From NCBI GenBank assembly GCA_030646915.1, contig JAUSKT010000012.1:68663-115765 (forward strand): a stretch of 47,103 bases of DNA, read 5' to 3'. Below, piece after piece: positions 1-9,037 of the stretch (within the stretch, counting starts at the first letter, position 1; each line of letters starts with the position of its first letter). Position numbers and translations under genes: made by a program. The stretch is from a bacterium. GTDB taxonomy: Bacteria; Patescibacteriota; Minisyncoccia; UBA6257; 02-FULL-45-10c. A model generated the notes under the pieces. The model saw only the letters and a list, made by a program, of their open reading frames with translations, did no database searches and was not told the DNA's origin.

Positions 1-24
1 TCTCAGGATGATTTAACAAAAAGA

Positions 25-408
25 TTGCATGATAAATTGATTAAAGAATGCGATGGCAAGCCGGACGATGGCAGCAATAAACTTCCTAGCTACGGAATGA
101 TTCTCGAAAAGGTAACTATCGGTCCGATTAAGCCAATCGGTTTAGCGGTGATAGAAGCTGCCGAACTTGAGGCAAAAGAAAAGCTTGAGAGAAGAGGAGA
201 ATTAGCCGAAACTGCAACAGAACTTGAAATTGCAAAAACTGTTTCTGTCGAACTTAATATATCTCGCGAGAAAGCATTTAAATTAATGAAGGAATATAAG
301 ATGATAAGCGCCGGTCACGGGCAAGTTTTGAAAGTAGATTTTGCTAATATTCCAGAAATTCTTAGTTTTGGAAAGCGTTTACTTGCTGGAATAGCAGGTG
401 GCGCGTAA
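25..408 (+). CDS. hypothetical protein
   Basis: Open ORF from the supplied track, overlapping by 1 nt with the next ORF; no family recognised. Confidence 0.55.
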   Translation: MHDKLIKECDGKPDDGSNKLPSYGMILEKVTIGPIKPIGLAVIEAAELEAKEKLERRGELAETATELEIAKTVSVELNISREKAFKLMKEYKMISAGHGQVLKVDFANIPEILSFGKRLLAGIAGGA

Positions 409-890
409 TGAATAAGAAATTTCCGAATGCATTAAAGTATGGATCAAAACTCGCGGCAACTGTATTAATTGTTGGCTTAGTTGTAGCTTTAACGAGCTTA
501 GCGTTTAGCCATTTTTTTACATCAATAAGTTCAGCTTCTAATCCTCAAAAATCGCCAGCCGATTCTTTGCCCAATACTTGCCAAGATTCTTTTGCTGTAA
601 ATCTTGATTTGGAAAATAGGTTTGTCCAGCAAAAAGTCCATAAGCATTGCTTATCCAAGGCGGTGTTTCTGCCCGACTTGCCGTTGGACAGAATAGGTAT
701 TGATGCTCCGCCAGGAGAAATCAATATTTGCCTGTGGTATAACAACCGCTGCGTTGATTGGATACGCTCTAAAGATGGCGATAATATCGGAAAAACTAAG
801 AAAGAAATTCCGGTTTACAGCGCTCTCCGTTTTATGGGCGATGAAGGAGTTGTGAAAATCCATATTCTAGAAAGAGTCCAAAAGAAATAA
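408..890 (+). CDS. hypothetical protein with N-terminal transmembrane segment
   Basis: ORF with hydrophobic N-terminal stretch (LAATVLIVGLVVALTSLAF), followed by a terminator hairpin. Confidence 0.6.
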   Translation: MNKKFPNALKYGSKLAATVLIVGLVVALTSLAFSHFFTSISSASNPQKSPADSLPNTCQDSFAVNLDLENRFVQQKVHKHCLSKAVFLPDLPLDRIGIDAPPGEINICLWYNNRCVDWIRSKDGDNIGKTKKEIPVYSALRFMGDEGVVKIHILERVQKK

Positions 891-901
891 TCGTTAAAAT
901 C

Positions 902-934
902 AAAACCCGCCAGGTTTAACTGGCGGGTTTTTTC
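902..934. terminator. Rho-independent terminator
   Basis: aaaacccgccaggtttaactggcgggtttttt hairpin plus T-run. Confidence 0.8.
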
Positions 935-952
935 TTTGCCTAAATTTATTTT

Positions 953-1297
953 TTATCTCAAAATGCTTTCCACGATAAATCTTACACTGCCAGCAAGTAA
1001 AGCAACTGCAATGGCAATAACCGAATAAATTAATTGGTCTTTTGCCTTAGTCAGTCTTTCTGGATCGCCAGCCGCGCCTAAGTATAAGTAGGCTGCATAG
1101 AAAAGAAAGAGAATTGCCGCTACAAAGAATAAACCGGTTACCCAGTTTACTAAAGTAACAAGAATTCTACTTACATCATCAAGAGATCGAACTCCGGTGA
1201 CGGGAACATTTGGAGAAGGAATAACTCCCTGTGCAAATCCTAAAGAAGGAAGAGCCAGTAATGTTGCAGAAATGACTTTTTTAGTTAAATTTTTCAT
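953..1297 (-). CDS. VirB2/TrbC-like pilin-type small membrane protein
   Basis: Signal peptide plus two TM helices; resembles the two neighbouring ORFs (…FLFYAAYLYLGAAGDPERLTKAKDQLIYSVIAIAVALLAGS). Confidence 0.65.
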   Translation of the reverse strand: MKNLTKKVISATLLALPSLGFAQGVIPSPNVPVTGVRSLDDVSRILVTLVNWVTGLFFVAAILFLFYAAYLYLGAAGDPERLTKAKDQLIYSVIAIAVALLAGSVRFIVESILR

Positions 1298-1382
1298 TAT
1301 TTATATAATTAAGTAATTACGTATTTTACTCAATTTTTATTTATACAATCTCGACCTTTCGAAATTTATAATAACATTTTTT

Positions 1383-1979
1383 TTACCGCGCGCCAAGAAG
1401 GTTTTCTATAATTTTTATTATTCCAGTCGAAAGAAGCAATAATGCATATCCGATAACCGCGTAAGTAATTGTATGCCTGCCCTTTGTAACCTTATCCGGC
1501 TCTCCGCCCGCGGTAAGGAATTGGAAAGCGCCAATGATAATCATCAAAGTTAAAATCGGCGCGCCGATTACCAAAAGCCAATTAACAATCCGGCTGATTA
1601 ATTGCGTGAATGTTGTTGTCGTGCCGAGCGGATTTGGGATTCTGATAGTTTGTTGACCGCCAGATCCTGGAGGATTAATCGGTAAGGTAATTCGGCTTCC
1701 TCCGCCAGGCCCAGATGGTGGGCAGACTTGAGGCACTTGAACTTTAGTTCCGTCCGGACAAGTTATTATCACGGGTCCAGGGCTGGTAAGGGCTGATCCT
1801 CCATCAACTGGAGAGCCGGTATTATCTGGAGTTCCTATAAGGCCAGGAGTGCCCCCTGGAAGATGCGGTAATGAATCTTGAGCAAAGGTAATTGGCAAAA
1901 AAGTTAAAAACGTAAAGTTTAAAATTAAAAAAGCAATAAAAAATATGTTGTTAGTTGTTAATTGTTGTTTGTTAATCAT
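1383..1979 (-). CDS. VirB2/TrbC-like pilin-type protein with Pro/Gly-rich N-terminal region
   Basis: C-terminal two-TM block (LTLMIIIGAFQFLTAGGEPDKVTKGRHTITYAVIGYALLLLSTGIIKII) matches neighbouring paralogs. Confidence 0.65.
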   Translation of the reverse strand: MINKQQLTTNNIFFIAFLILNFTFLTFLPITFAQDSLPHLPGGTPGLIGTPDNTGSPVDGGSALTSPGPVIITCPDGTKVQVPQVCPPSGPGGGSRITLPINPPGSGGQQTIRIPNPLGTTTTFTQLISRIVNWLLVIGAPILTLMIIIGAFQFLTAGGEPDKVTKGRHTITYAVIGYALLLLSTGIIKIIENLLGAR

Positions 1980-1983
1980 TGTA

Positions 1984-2382
1984 TTAAAAAGTGCATTGAA
2001 TTTGATCCCATGGAAGTTTTGACGGGGATCCGGTTAAAATTTGAAGCGCCGTTCCTATGATGAGCCATGCAGAAATGGCGATTACTACGCCGGTTACAGC
2101 GATGGTCATAGTTTGCTTCCCGGTTTTTACTTTTTCTTCAGAATCTCCTGCTGTCATTATAACAAAAGCGCCCCAGGCAATAAATAAGGCCGCCGCCGCA
2201 AATCCGATTTCCAAGGAGAAAGTAATTAGATTTTTACCAAGCTGAAGAACGTGGCAAAGATTGCAGGTGTCTGCCGCGCCTCTTTCCCCGACGGGATTGC
2301 ATTGAGGAAGAAGGGCAGCGGAAGCTACATTAGTAATTAGTAAGTAGTAAGTAGAAAGTAGAAAGGCAGTGATTCTTTTCAT
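1984..2382 (-). CDS. VirB2/TrbC-like pilin-type small membrane protein
   Basis: Two TM helices with …AWGAFVIMTAGDSEEKVKTGKQTMTIAVTGVVIAISAWLI…. Confidence 0.65.
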   Translation of the reverse strand: MKRITAFLLSTYYLLITNVASAALLPQCNPVGERGAADTCNLCHVLQLGKNLITFSLEIGFAAAALFIAWGAFVIMTAGDSEEKVKTGKQTMTIAVTGVVIAISAWLIIGTALQILTGSPSKLPWDQIQCTF

Positions 2383-2471
2383 AATTTTATTCTATAATTT
2401 CTAATTCCAAATATCCAATTTCTAATTTAGGAATTTCATTAGAAATTAGTAATTAGGAATTGGGAATTTTA

Positions 2472-3782
2472 TCAGCGTCTTGCCCTCATCAATTCCGTGA
2501 CTTGCCGTTCAGCTTGGCTGATGGCCGCCGCCGCATCAAGATTTCCATTAATTACAGATTGGATCATTTCGGAAAAAATTACTGATATGGATTTTTTATC
2601 AATCTGAGGCCAAGATCTGGCAGTAAGCGCTTGCTTTGCAAAAACTCCAAGCTCCGGATGATCGGAATATTTTTGGATTAATGTTCTAAGGGCGGGAGGA
2701 CGATTGGAAACTTTCAAATAATTTTCCGCGGAAGTATCATTGGCAGTCAGGTATAAAATTAAATCCCACGCCCAATCAGGACTTTTACTGTTATTTGTTG
2801 CTGAAAGCCCCCAATAATCCGCGTAATTTACCGCTTTTTCTCCGGATTTTGGCTGTGGCATTTGAGAGACTTTAAAATTTAAAAATGGATTTTTATTTTT
2901 AATAGCAGTTTTACTAGAAGCATAATTAAAAATCATTGCCGAATCGCCGCTAGAAAAAGCGTCTAAGGAATATTTAAAATTATCATTCCAGGTGTAGTAA
3001 GTATTATCAGCCTTTGTGAATTTTGAATAAAAATTCATCGCATCCAGCCCTGGAAGCAGGCCGGCTACATTTTGTCCGAAGGTGGCGGAGCTAAATTCAG
3101 AGTCAGTCATTTTAGTTCCCGCTTGCAGCATTAAAAGCATTAAAAGATCCGATGCCTTATCTATGCTTTTTTCAGATCCGCCGATTGCGGCCGCAGCTTT
3201 GGTAATTTTACTGGAAGCGTCCTTTTGCCTTAGTTTTGGAATTAGATTTTGAAAATCAAGCCAATCTTTAGGCGCGACTGCGACTCCATTCCGGTCAAAA
3301 ATATCTTGATTATAGAAAAGCGCGAGCGTGTCTATATATAATGGAAGGGCGTAAATTTTGCCGTCCGGAGCAAAATCCTGCTCAATGACTGTAGGAAAAA
3401 CTTCCTGCAAAGTTTTTAATTTCATTTGAAGATCGCTTACCGGAACTAATTTATTGAAATGTTTCGGCAACCAGGAGTTGTGGAACATCATAATATCAGG
3501 GCCTTTTCCGGAGGCGAGCGCATTGATTAAATCCCCTTCGTAGTTATCAGCATCTAATTCTTCATAATTAACTTGGACATTTGGGCGCAGAGTTTGATAG
3601 CCGACCAGATTTTCCTGGAAGAATGCCCGGTCTTCAATTCCCCAGACTGTCAGGGTGATTTCGGGGGGTTTTTCAAAAGAATTTCTTAAGCCCGGAATTA
3701 TGCCGGTTACCAAAAGAATTATAAAAAGCAAAACTGCTCCAACTGAGCCGAGAATTATAAGCTGCGAACGAGTAAAGTTCAT
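2472..3782 (-). CDS. extracellular solute-binding protein (family 1, sugar ABC transporter type)
   Basis: N-terminal TM/lipoprotein-like start, then ITLTVWGIEDRAFFQ…GKGPDIMMFHNSWLP…YALPLYIDTLALFYNQDIF typical of SBP family 1. Confidence 0.85.
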   Translation of the reverse strand: MNFTRSQLIILGSVGAVLLFIILLVTGIIPGLRNSFEKPPEITLTVWGIEDRAFFQENLVGYQTLRPNVQVNYEELDADNYEGDLINALASGKGPDIMMFHNSWLPKHFNKLVPVSDLQMKLKTLQEVFPTVIEQDFAPDGKIYALPLYIDTLALFYNQDIFDRNGVAVAPKDWLDFQNLIPKLRQKDASSKITKAAAAIGGSEKSIDKASDLLMLLMLQAGTKMTDSEFSSATFGQNVAGLLPGLDAMNFYSKFTKADNTYYTWNDNFKYSLDAFSSGDSAMIFNYASSKTAIKNKNPFLNFKVSQMPQPKSGEKAVNYADYWGLSATNNSKSPDWAWDLILYLTANDTSAENYLKVSNRPPALRTLIQKYSDHPELGVFAKQALTARSWPQIDKKSISVIFSEMIQSVINGNLDAAAAISQAERQVTELMRARR

Positions 3783-3807
3783 AATTACATTATATATTAT
3801 CCAATTC

Positions 3808-3979
3808 AGCGAGACTAATTCTTAAGCCAACATTGCGGAGGCTTTATTACAAATAAATGAGCGAATAGGAAATTTATCGGGATACCCAGGAAGAATAACT
3901 AGGGTGATAAATTTCCATCTATGAACGAATATTATTTGTTAAAGCCGGAGCAGCGGTTGGCAAGAGAATTAGTTGAGCG
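3808..3979. repeat. long imperfect palindromic element between gyrA 3' end and the SBP gene
   Basis: actaattcttaagccaac…aggctttattacaaataa pairs with ttatttgttaaagccggagcagcggttggcaagagaattagt; inner stem ggaaatttatc/gataaatttcc. Confidence 0.7.
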
Positions 3980-3983
3980 TTAG

Positions 3984-6440
3984 TTATAAACAAACTACTC
4001 CAACCACTTTATCTCCAGAGCTTACATTCATAATCCGGACGCCTTGAGTTGCCCGGCCGCTTAGCCTGATACTTTCAATCGGAGTGCGGATGATTTGTCC
4101 TTTAGCAGAAAGTGCTAAGATTTCTTTTTCCTCATTAACCATCGGAGAGGCAATGACTTGTCCGGTTTTCGTAGTGACTTTAGAAGTTTTGATTCCAGAT
4201 CCGCCTCGCCCTTGGACTTTATATTCGGAAAGCGGAGTCCGTTTACCAAAACCGTTTGCCATAACAGTCAATAATTGCCCCTTTTCATTTTCCTTAGTGA
4301 CAATATTAAGCGCTACGACAGAATCTCCTTTTCTAAGCCGGATTCCGCGGACGCCCGAAGTAGCCCGGCCCATTGAACGGAGCTGGGATTCTTTAAATCG
4401 GATTGCCTGGCCTTGTGCAGTGGCTAGAGTTACCTGATCGTTTCCGGAAGAAAGCCTTACCCACTGGAGCGAGTCACCTTTTTTTAATTTGATTGCGATA
4501 ATTCCGTTCCGGCGGACATTGGAAAAATCTTGAAGAGGAGTTTTTTTAATCAGGCCATTATGAGTGACTATCACCAGGAATCCAGGAATTGATTTTTTCT
4601 CGGCAGGATAAGTAATAATAGCGCTTATTTTTTCTTCAAGCGGAATTTCTAAGAAATTATGAATTGCTTTTCCTTTGGCAATCCGGGTCGCTTCAGGAAT
4701 TTCAAAAACTTTTGTTTGGAAAACCCGTCCGCGCTCGGTAAAAAATAAAATATTGTCATGAGTGTTGGAGGTCATGAAGTGGCTTAAGAAATCTTCTTCC
4801 GCGACATCGGATCCGATCAATCCTTTGCCGCCGCGTTTTTGCGAACGGAAACTGGAAGGCGGAACGCGCTTAATATATCCGCCCTGGGACATAGTGATTA
4901 TAGTTTCTTCTTTTGGAATTAAATCTTCCTCGTTAAATTCTTTAAGTCCGCCAATAACCACCTTTGTTTTTCTTTTATCGCCGTACTTTTCTTTTATTTC
5001 TTGCATTTCGTCTTTTACAACCTTAAGAATTTTAGCTGGGCTTTTTAAAAGAATATTTAATTCATCAATTATTTTTTTCTTTTCTTTCAGTTCTTCCTCG
5101 ATTTTTTCTCTTTCCAGCGCAGCGAGAGTCTGAAGCCGCATTTCCAAAATCGCTGTTGTCTGAAGATCGCTGAATTTAAATTTACTGACTAAATTTCTAT
5201 GCGCCTCTTCTTTGTCTTTGGATTTTTTAATAGTGGTAATAACGGCGTCAATATTTCCAAGAGCCTTATGAAGTCCCATTAAAATATGGGCGCGCTCCTC
5301 GGCTTTTTTAAGATCAAATTCTGCCCGGCGCCTGACTATTTCTTTTCTGTGTTCAATATAAGCAAGAAGAATATCTTTTACCGACATTACTTCAGGCTGT
5401 AAGCCATTTTTAGTCAGCGCAATCATATTCAAGTTGAAATTCTTTTGCAGGTCAGTGAATTGGAAAAGTTGGTTTAAAACTTTTTGCGGAGCCGAGTCAT
5501 TTTTCAATTCAATAATAATCCGGAGGCCGTCTTTATCAGATTCGTCCCGGACATCCCTAATCCCTTGCACTCTTTTTTCTGTAACCAGTTCGGCAATTTT
5601 AATAATCAATTCTGATTTGTTTACTTGGTAAGGAATTTCAGTGATCTCAATATTATATTGGCCTTTTTTCTGTTCTACTACCTCGGTTAACGCGCGGGTA
5701 GTGATAGCTCCATGCCCTGAGGCGTAGGCTTCACGGATGGCTTTTTGGTCATAAATAATTCCGCCGGTTGGAAAATCCGGGCCTTGGATAAATTCCATTA
5801 AATCAATAGCAGTAGCTTTTGGGCTGTCTATTAAATGGGAAGCGGCATCCACTAATTCTGATAAATTATTTGGAGGAATATTAGTTGCCATTCCTACGGC
5901 AATGCCGACAGTTCCGTTTAAAAGCAAATTCGGGAATTTTGCCGGCAAAACTTTCGGTTCTTGGCGGCTGCTATCATAATTTGGATTCCAATCAACAGTC
6001 TCTTTTTCTATATCTAATAGAAGCTCCTCAGACATTTTAGATAATCTGGCTTCTGTATAACGATAAGCGGCAGCCGAATCGCCATCAATACTTCCAAAAT
6101 TGCCTTGCCCTTCTACTAATGGATAACGGAGAGAAAAATCTTGCGCCATGCGGACCATAGCTTCATATACTGAAGAATCGCCATGGGGATGGTATTTGCC
6201 AAGCACTTCACCCACAATATTCGCGGATTTTTTAAATTTCGCTGAATGAGTAAGCCCGCTATCCCACATTGCCCAAAGAATCCTTCTTTGTACTGGCTTT
6301 AATCCATCCCGGACATCCGGAAGGGCGCGGGAAACAATGACAGACATCGCGTAATCCAAATATGACTCCTGCAATTCATCGGTGATTTCCCTGTCTTCTA
6401 TTCCGCTATGTAATTTTGGTTTTTCTTTTTCTTCTTTCAT
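3984..6440 (-). CDS. gyrA: DNA gyrase subunit A
   Basis: [38 protein letters not shown] … [35 protein letters not shown]; GyrA-type beta-pinwheel C-terminus. Confidence 0.97.
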   Translation of the reverse strand: MKEEKEKPKLHSGIEDREITDELQESYLDYAMSVIVSRALPDVRDGLKPVQRRILWAMWDSGLTHSAKFKKSANIVGEVLGKYHPHGDSSVYEAMVRMAQDFSLRYPLVEGQGNFGSIDGDSAAAYRYTEARLSKMSEELLLDIEKETVDWNPNYDSSRQEPKVLPAKFPNLLLNGTVGIAVGMATNIPPNNLSELVDAASHLIDSPKATAIDLMEFIQGPDFPTGGIIYDQKAIREAYASGHGAITTRALTEVVEQKKGQYNIEITEIPYQVNKSELIIKIAELVTEKRVQGIRDVRDESDKDGLRIIIELKNDSAPQKVLNQLFQFTDLQKNFNLNMIALTKNGLQPEVMSVKDILLAYIEHRKEIVRRRAEFDLKKAEERAHILMGLHKALGNIDAVITTIKKSKDKEEAHRNLVSKFKFSDLQTTAILEMRLQTLAALEREKIEEELKEKKKIIDELNILLKSPAKILKVVKDEMQEIKEKYGDKRKTKVVIGGLKEFNEEDLIPKEETIITMSQGGYIKRVPPSSFRSQKRGGKGLIGSDVAEEDFLSHFMTSNTHDNILFFTERGRVFQTKVFEIPEATRIAKGKAIHNFLEIPLEEKISAIITYPAEKKSIPGFLVIVTHNGLIKKTPLQDFSNVRRNGIIAIKLKKGDSLQWVRLSSGNDQVTLATAQGQAIRFKESQLRSMGRATSGVRGIRLRKGDSVVALNIVTKENEKGQLLTVMANGFGKRTPLSEYKVQGRGGSGIKTSKVTTKTGQVIASPMVNEEKEILALSAKGQIIRTPIESIRLSGRATQGVRIMNVSSGDKVVGVVCL

Positions 6441-6557
6441 CCCGTTAGAGGCAGGTCGCGGTCTATTTGACTTAGTCCCGCCTTGAATTTAATTAATGTT
6501 TTGAATAATAACCTTTTTATATATAATCCCGCTAGCGACCGCGGCCTCTAACGGGAT
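6439..6557. repeat. CCCGTTAGA-family palindromic element (gyrA copy)
   Basis: atcccgttagaggcaggtcgcggtc … gcgaccgcggcctctaacgggat; gyrA ATG abuts the CGGG terminus. Confidence 0.85.
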
Positions 6558-6566
6558 TTCATTCCG

Positions 6567-6935
6567 CTATGGGAGTTTTTTCGGTTTTACATCCTCTAAG
6601 CCGTTTACAATAAAATTAAAATTCGCTCCTTGGATGGTAACTGAATTTTTTTTGCTTAAAAAATCCTTAAGATAATCGGCTAATTTGCTTATATTCAATC
6701 CGCTTTCTTTGGATAATACTATGATGCCATTTTTAAAAATTGAAAAAACACCAGTATTATTTTGCAAATTAACATCTTCTTTTTGGAGGCTTTTGACAGT
6801 CAGGTTAATATAGAAGATCCATAATATTAAAACTATAAGCATTGAACTACCGCTTAAAACAAAAAGCCAGCGTTTTTTTGTGTCTTCGCCGCTTTGCTGG
6901 ATTTCCATAAAAAAATTTTGAATTTTTGGAATCAT
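6567..6935 (-). CDS. hypothetical protein with one TM helix
   Basis: ORF with central TM (WLFVLSGSSMLIVLILWIFYI), adjacent to the MBL gene. Confidence 0.6.
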   Translation of the reverse strand: MIPKIQNFFMEIQQSGEDTKKRWLFVLSGSSMLIVLILWIFYINLTVKSLQKEDVNLQNNTGVFSIFKNGIIVLSKESGLNISKLADYLKDFLSKKNSVTIQGANFNFIVNGLEDVKPKKLP

Positions 6936-6938
6936 ATT

Positions 6939-7556
6939 TTAAATTTTTAATACTACTAATTTTATCCCCTTTTGTTCCAAAACTTCTTTTTTCCTGATAG
7001 TTAATTTTTCCTCAACTTCCGGTTTTTGTCCCATTTCATCTGCCAGGGCCCTCCAATCAGAGCTGGCTCTTTTTAATCCGGGAGTTTTGAAAAAAGAAGC
7101 TACAACAATTTTGGGATTCAGCTGTTTGATTAATTTTGCAGCCTTCTCCTGATTAATAAATGGTTTTCCGCCAGCCGGAATAAATAAAATATTGACATCT
7201 TTTAAAGGTTCTTGGGCTTCGGCGGGCATTTCCTCGCTGAGATGCCCTAAAAATCCTAAGGTTAGATCTTCGGCGCCCACTTTATAAATAGTTTTAAAAA
7301 ATTTTTCCGATGACTCCCCTAAAATCGAAAATCCGCTAATTGTAACGCCTTGTATTTCATACTCTCCTCCTCCGCGGATTACCTTACCCCCCTCTTCGTC
7401 CTCTGTCATTGGCCAAGGAGTGAGGGTTTTTAAAATAATCTCAGTTTTTCCTCTTGGCGGTGTTAAGCCGATAGAAGATTCAAAGGGGTCGGTTATTAAA
7501 GTAATGCCCCCGGTTTGAATTTTGAAACAGCCTTCCCCGTACCAGTTGATAATCAT
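6939..7556 (-). CDS. MBL-fold metallo-hydrolase (UlaG-like)
   Basis: MIINWYGEGCFKIQTGGITLITDPF start is typical; the ORF-track start at 7598 lies inside the palindrome, so I place the start at 7556. Confidence 0.75.
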   Translation of the reverse strand: MIINWYGEGCFKIQTGGITLITDPFESSIGLTPPRGKTEIILKTLTPWPMTEDEEGGKVIRGGGEYEIQGVTISGFSILGESSEKFFKTIYKVGAEDLTLGFLGHLSEEMPAEAQEPLKDVNILFIPAGGKPFINQEKAAKLIKQLNPKIVVASFFKTPGLKRASSDWRALADEMGQKPEVEEKLTIRKKEVLEQKGIKLVVLKI

Positions 7557-7698
7557 ACCAGGTAGTGAAACTGCGATGCTCTTCGCAGAATTTAACACGT
7601 GTTAATTAATTAAAACGACTTCTTTAAATACTAATATTGCATTGCCTAATAGCTTACTGCGAAGAGAGTTAAATTCTAGTCGCAGTTCTACTACCTGG
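7557..7698. repeat. inverted-repeat element abutting the MBL-fold gene start codon
   Basis: accaggtagtgaaactgcga … tcgcagttctactacctgg, plus inner cttcgcagaatttaac/gcgaagagagttaaattc. Confidence 0.8.
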
Positions 7699-7831
7699 CA
7701 TACTTAAAGATTTTAACAAATTTTATTTATAAATTCAATGCCTTTTATTTGTGTAGTTGCAAATCTTTTTATAATGCATTATTATTTTTATTAATGTTTC
7801 CAGTGGCTGATTATTAGCCGCTGACAATATA

Positions 7832-8923
7832 ATGATTAATAGTCTTAAAAAAACCGATTCAGTGATTGCCAATTTGCTTAAGTCTTCTCCGGATTTAATG
7901 GGGATGGTGAAAGAGGGCGATTTAGTGACGGCTAAACTTTTAAATCGCGCCCCTCGGGCAGTTTATTTTGATTTAGGAAAATATGGCACCGGAGTTGTTT
8001 ATGGAGTGGAGCTTTTAAACGCAAGGGAAGTTTTAAAGAATTTAAAAGAAGGCGATACGGCTTCCGCAAAAGTGGCAGATGTTGAAAATGAAGACGGCTA
8101 TGTTGAACTTTCTTTGGCTGGAGCGGAAAAACAAAAATCTTGGCAGGTAGTCCGGGAATTGGCGGAAAAAGGAGAAGAGGTTTCAGTTAAAATTGTTGGC
8201 GCAAATTCTGGCGGCTTAATGACAGAAATCGGAGGCTTAAAAGCTTTTTTGCCGGTATCCCAGCTTTCCAGCGAACATTATCCGCGGGTAGATGACGGCG
8301 ATAAGGCAAAAATTTTGGAAGAATTAAAAAAATTCGTCGGACAAGAATTAAAAGTAAAAGTTTTAGATGTTAATCCGCGCGCTGAAAAATTAATTCTTTC
8401 TGAGAAAGAAGTTACCAGCGTGAATCTTAAGGAAAAATTGGCTAATTATAACGTAGGCGATGTCATAGACGGAATTATTTCCGGAGTGGCGGATTTCGGC
8501 GCTTTTGTGAAATTTGCCGATAATCCTGACGTGGAAGGATTAATCCATATTTCAGAATTAGACCATAAATTAATTGAGAATCCGAAAGAAATTGTAAAAG
8601 TTAATGATCAGGTAAAAGCAAAAATTTTAGAAATCAAAGACGGCCGAGTGACTCTTTCTTTGAAGGCATTAAAAGAAGATCCTTGGCAAAAAGTAGAAGA
8701 GCGCTATAAGGCAGGAGCAGAAGTAGAGGGAACCGTAACCAGATTTAATCCTTTCGGCGCTTTCGTGGCTTTAGACGCGGAAATTCAGGGATTGATCCAC
8801 GTTTCAGAATTCGGCAGCGTGGAAGAAATGAAATTGAAAATAAAAGAAGGCGAACGCTACAAATTCCACATTGATTCAGTAAAGCCGGCAGAAAAAAGAA
8901 TCATCTTGAAGTTAAAAAAATAA
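7832..8923 (+). CDS. S1 RNA-binding domain protein (ribosomal protein S1-like)
   Basis: Several S1 repeats: GDVIDGIISGVADFGAFVKFADNPDVEGLIHISEL; GAEVEGTVTRFNPFGAFVALDAEIQGLIHVSEF. Confidence 0.9.
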   Translation: MINSLKKTDSVIANLLKSSPDLMGMVKEGDLVTAKLLNRAPRAVYFDLGKYGTGVVYGVELLNAREVLKNLKEGDTASAKVADVENEDGYVELSLAGAEKQKSWQVVRELAEKGEEVSVKIVGANSGGLMTEIGGLKAFLPVSQLSSEHYPRVDDGDKAKILEELKKFVGQELKVKVLDVNPRAEKLILSEKEVTSVNLKEKLANYNVGDVIDGIISGVADFGAFVKFADNPDVEGLIHISELDHKLIENPKEIVKVNDQVKAKILEIKDGRVTLSLKALKEDPWQKVEERYKAGAEVEGTVTRFNPFGAFVALDAEIQGLIHVSEFGSVEEMKLKIKEGERYKFHIDSVKPAEKRIILKLKK

Positions 8924-8947
8924 GCTCAAAAAGAGCTTATTTTTTTA
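8914..8947. terminator. Rho-independent terminator
   Basis: aaaaaaataagctcaaaaagagcttattttttt. Confidence 0.85.
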
Positions 8948-8948
8948 T

Positions 8949-8977
8949 TTGACTTTTCCCGACTTTTATTATATAAT
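8949..8977 (+). promoter_or_regulatory. sigma70-like promoter upstream of 9038 ORF
   Basis: TTGACT–17 nt–TATAAT. Confidence 0.6.
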
Positions 8978-9037
8978 TTAACCAGCAGAAAGTTGTTCGA
9001 AATTGACAACTACATATGGAACACGAGGTAACCAGCC

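Noticed and set aside
4084-5631. ORFs antisense to gyrA (4084–4437, 4762–5133, 5434–5631)
   Set aside because: They lie wholly within gyrA on the opposite strand, with no independent coding signal.
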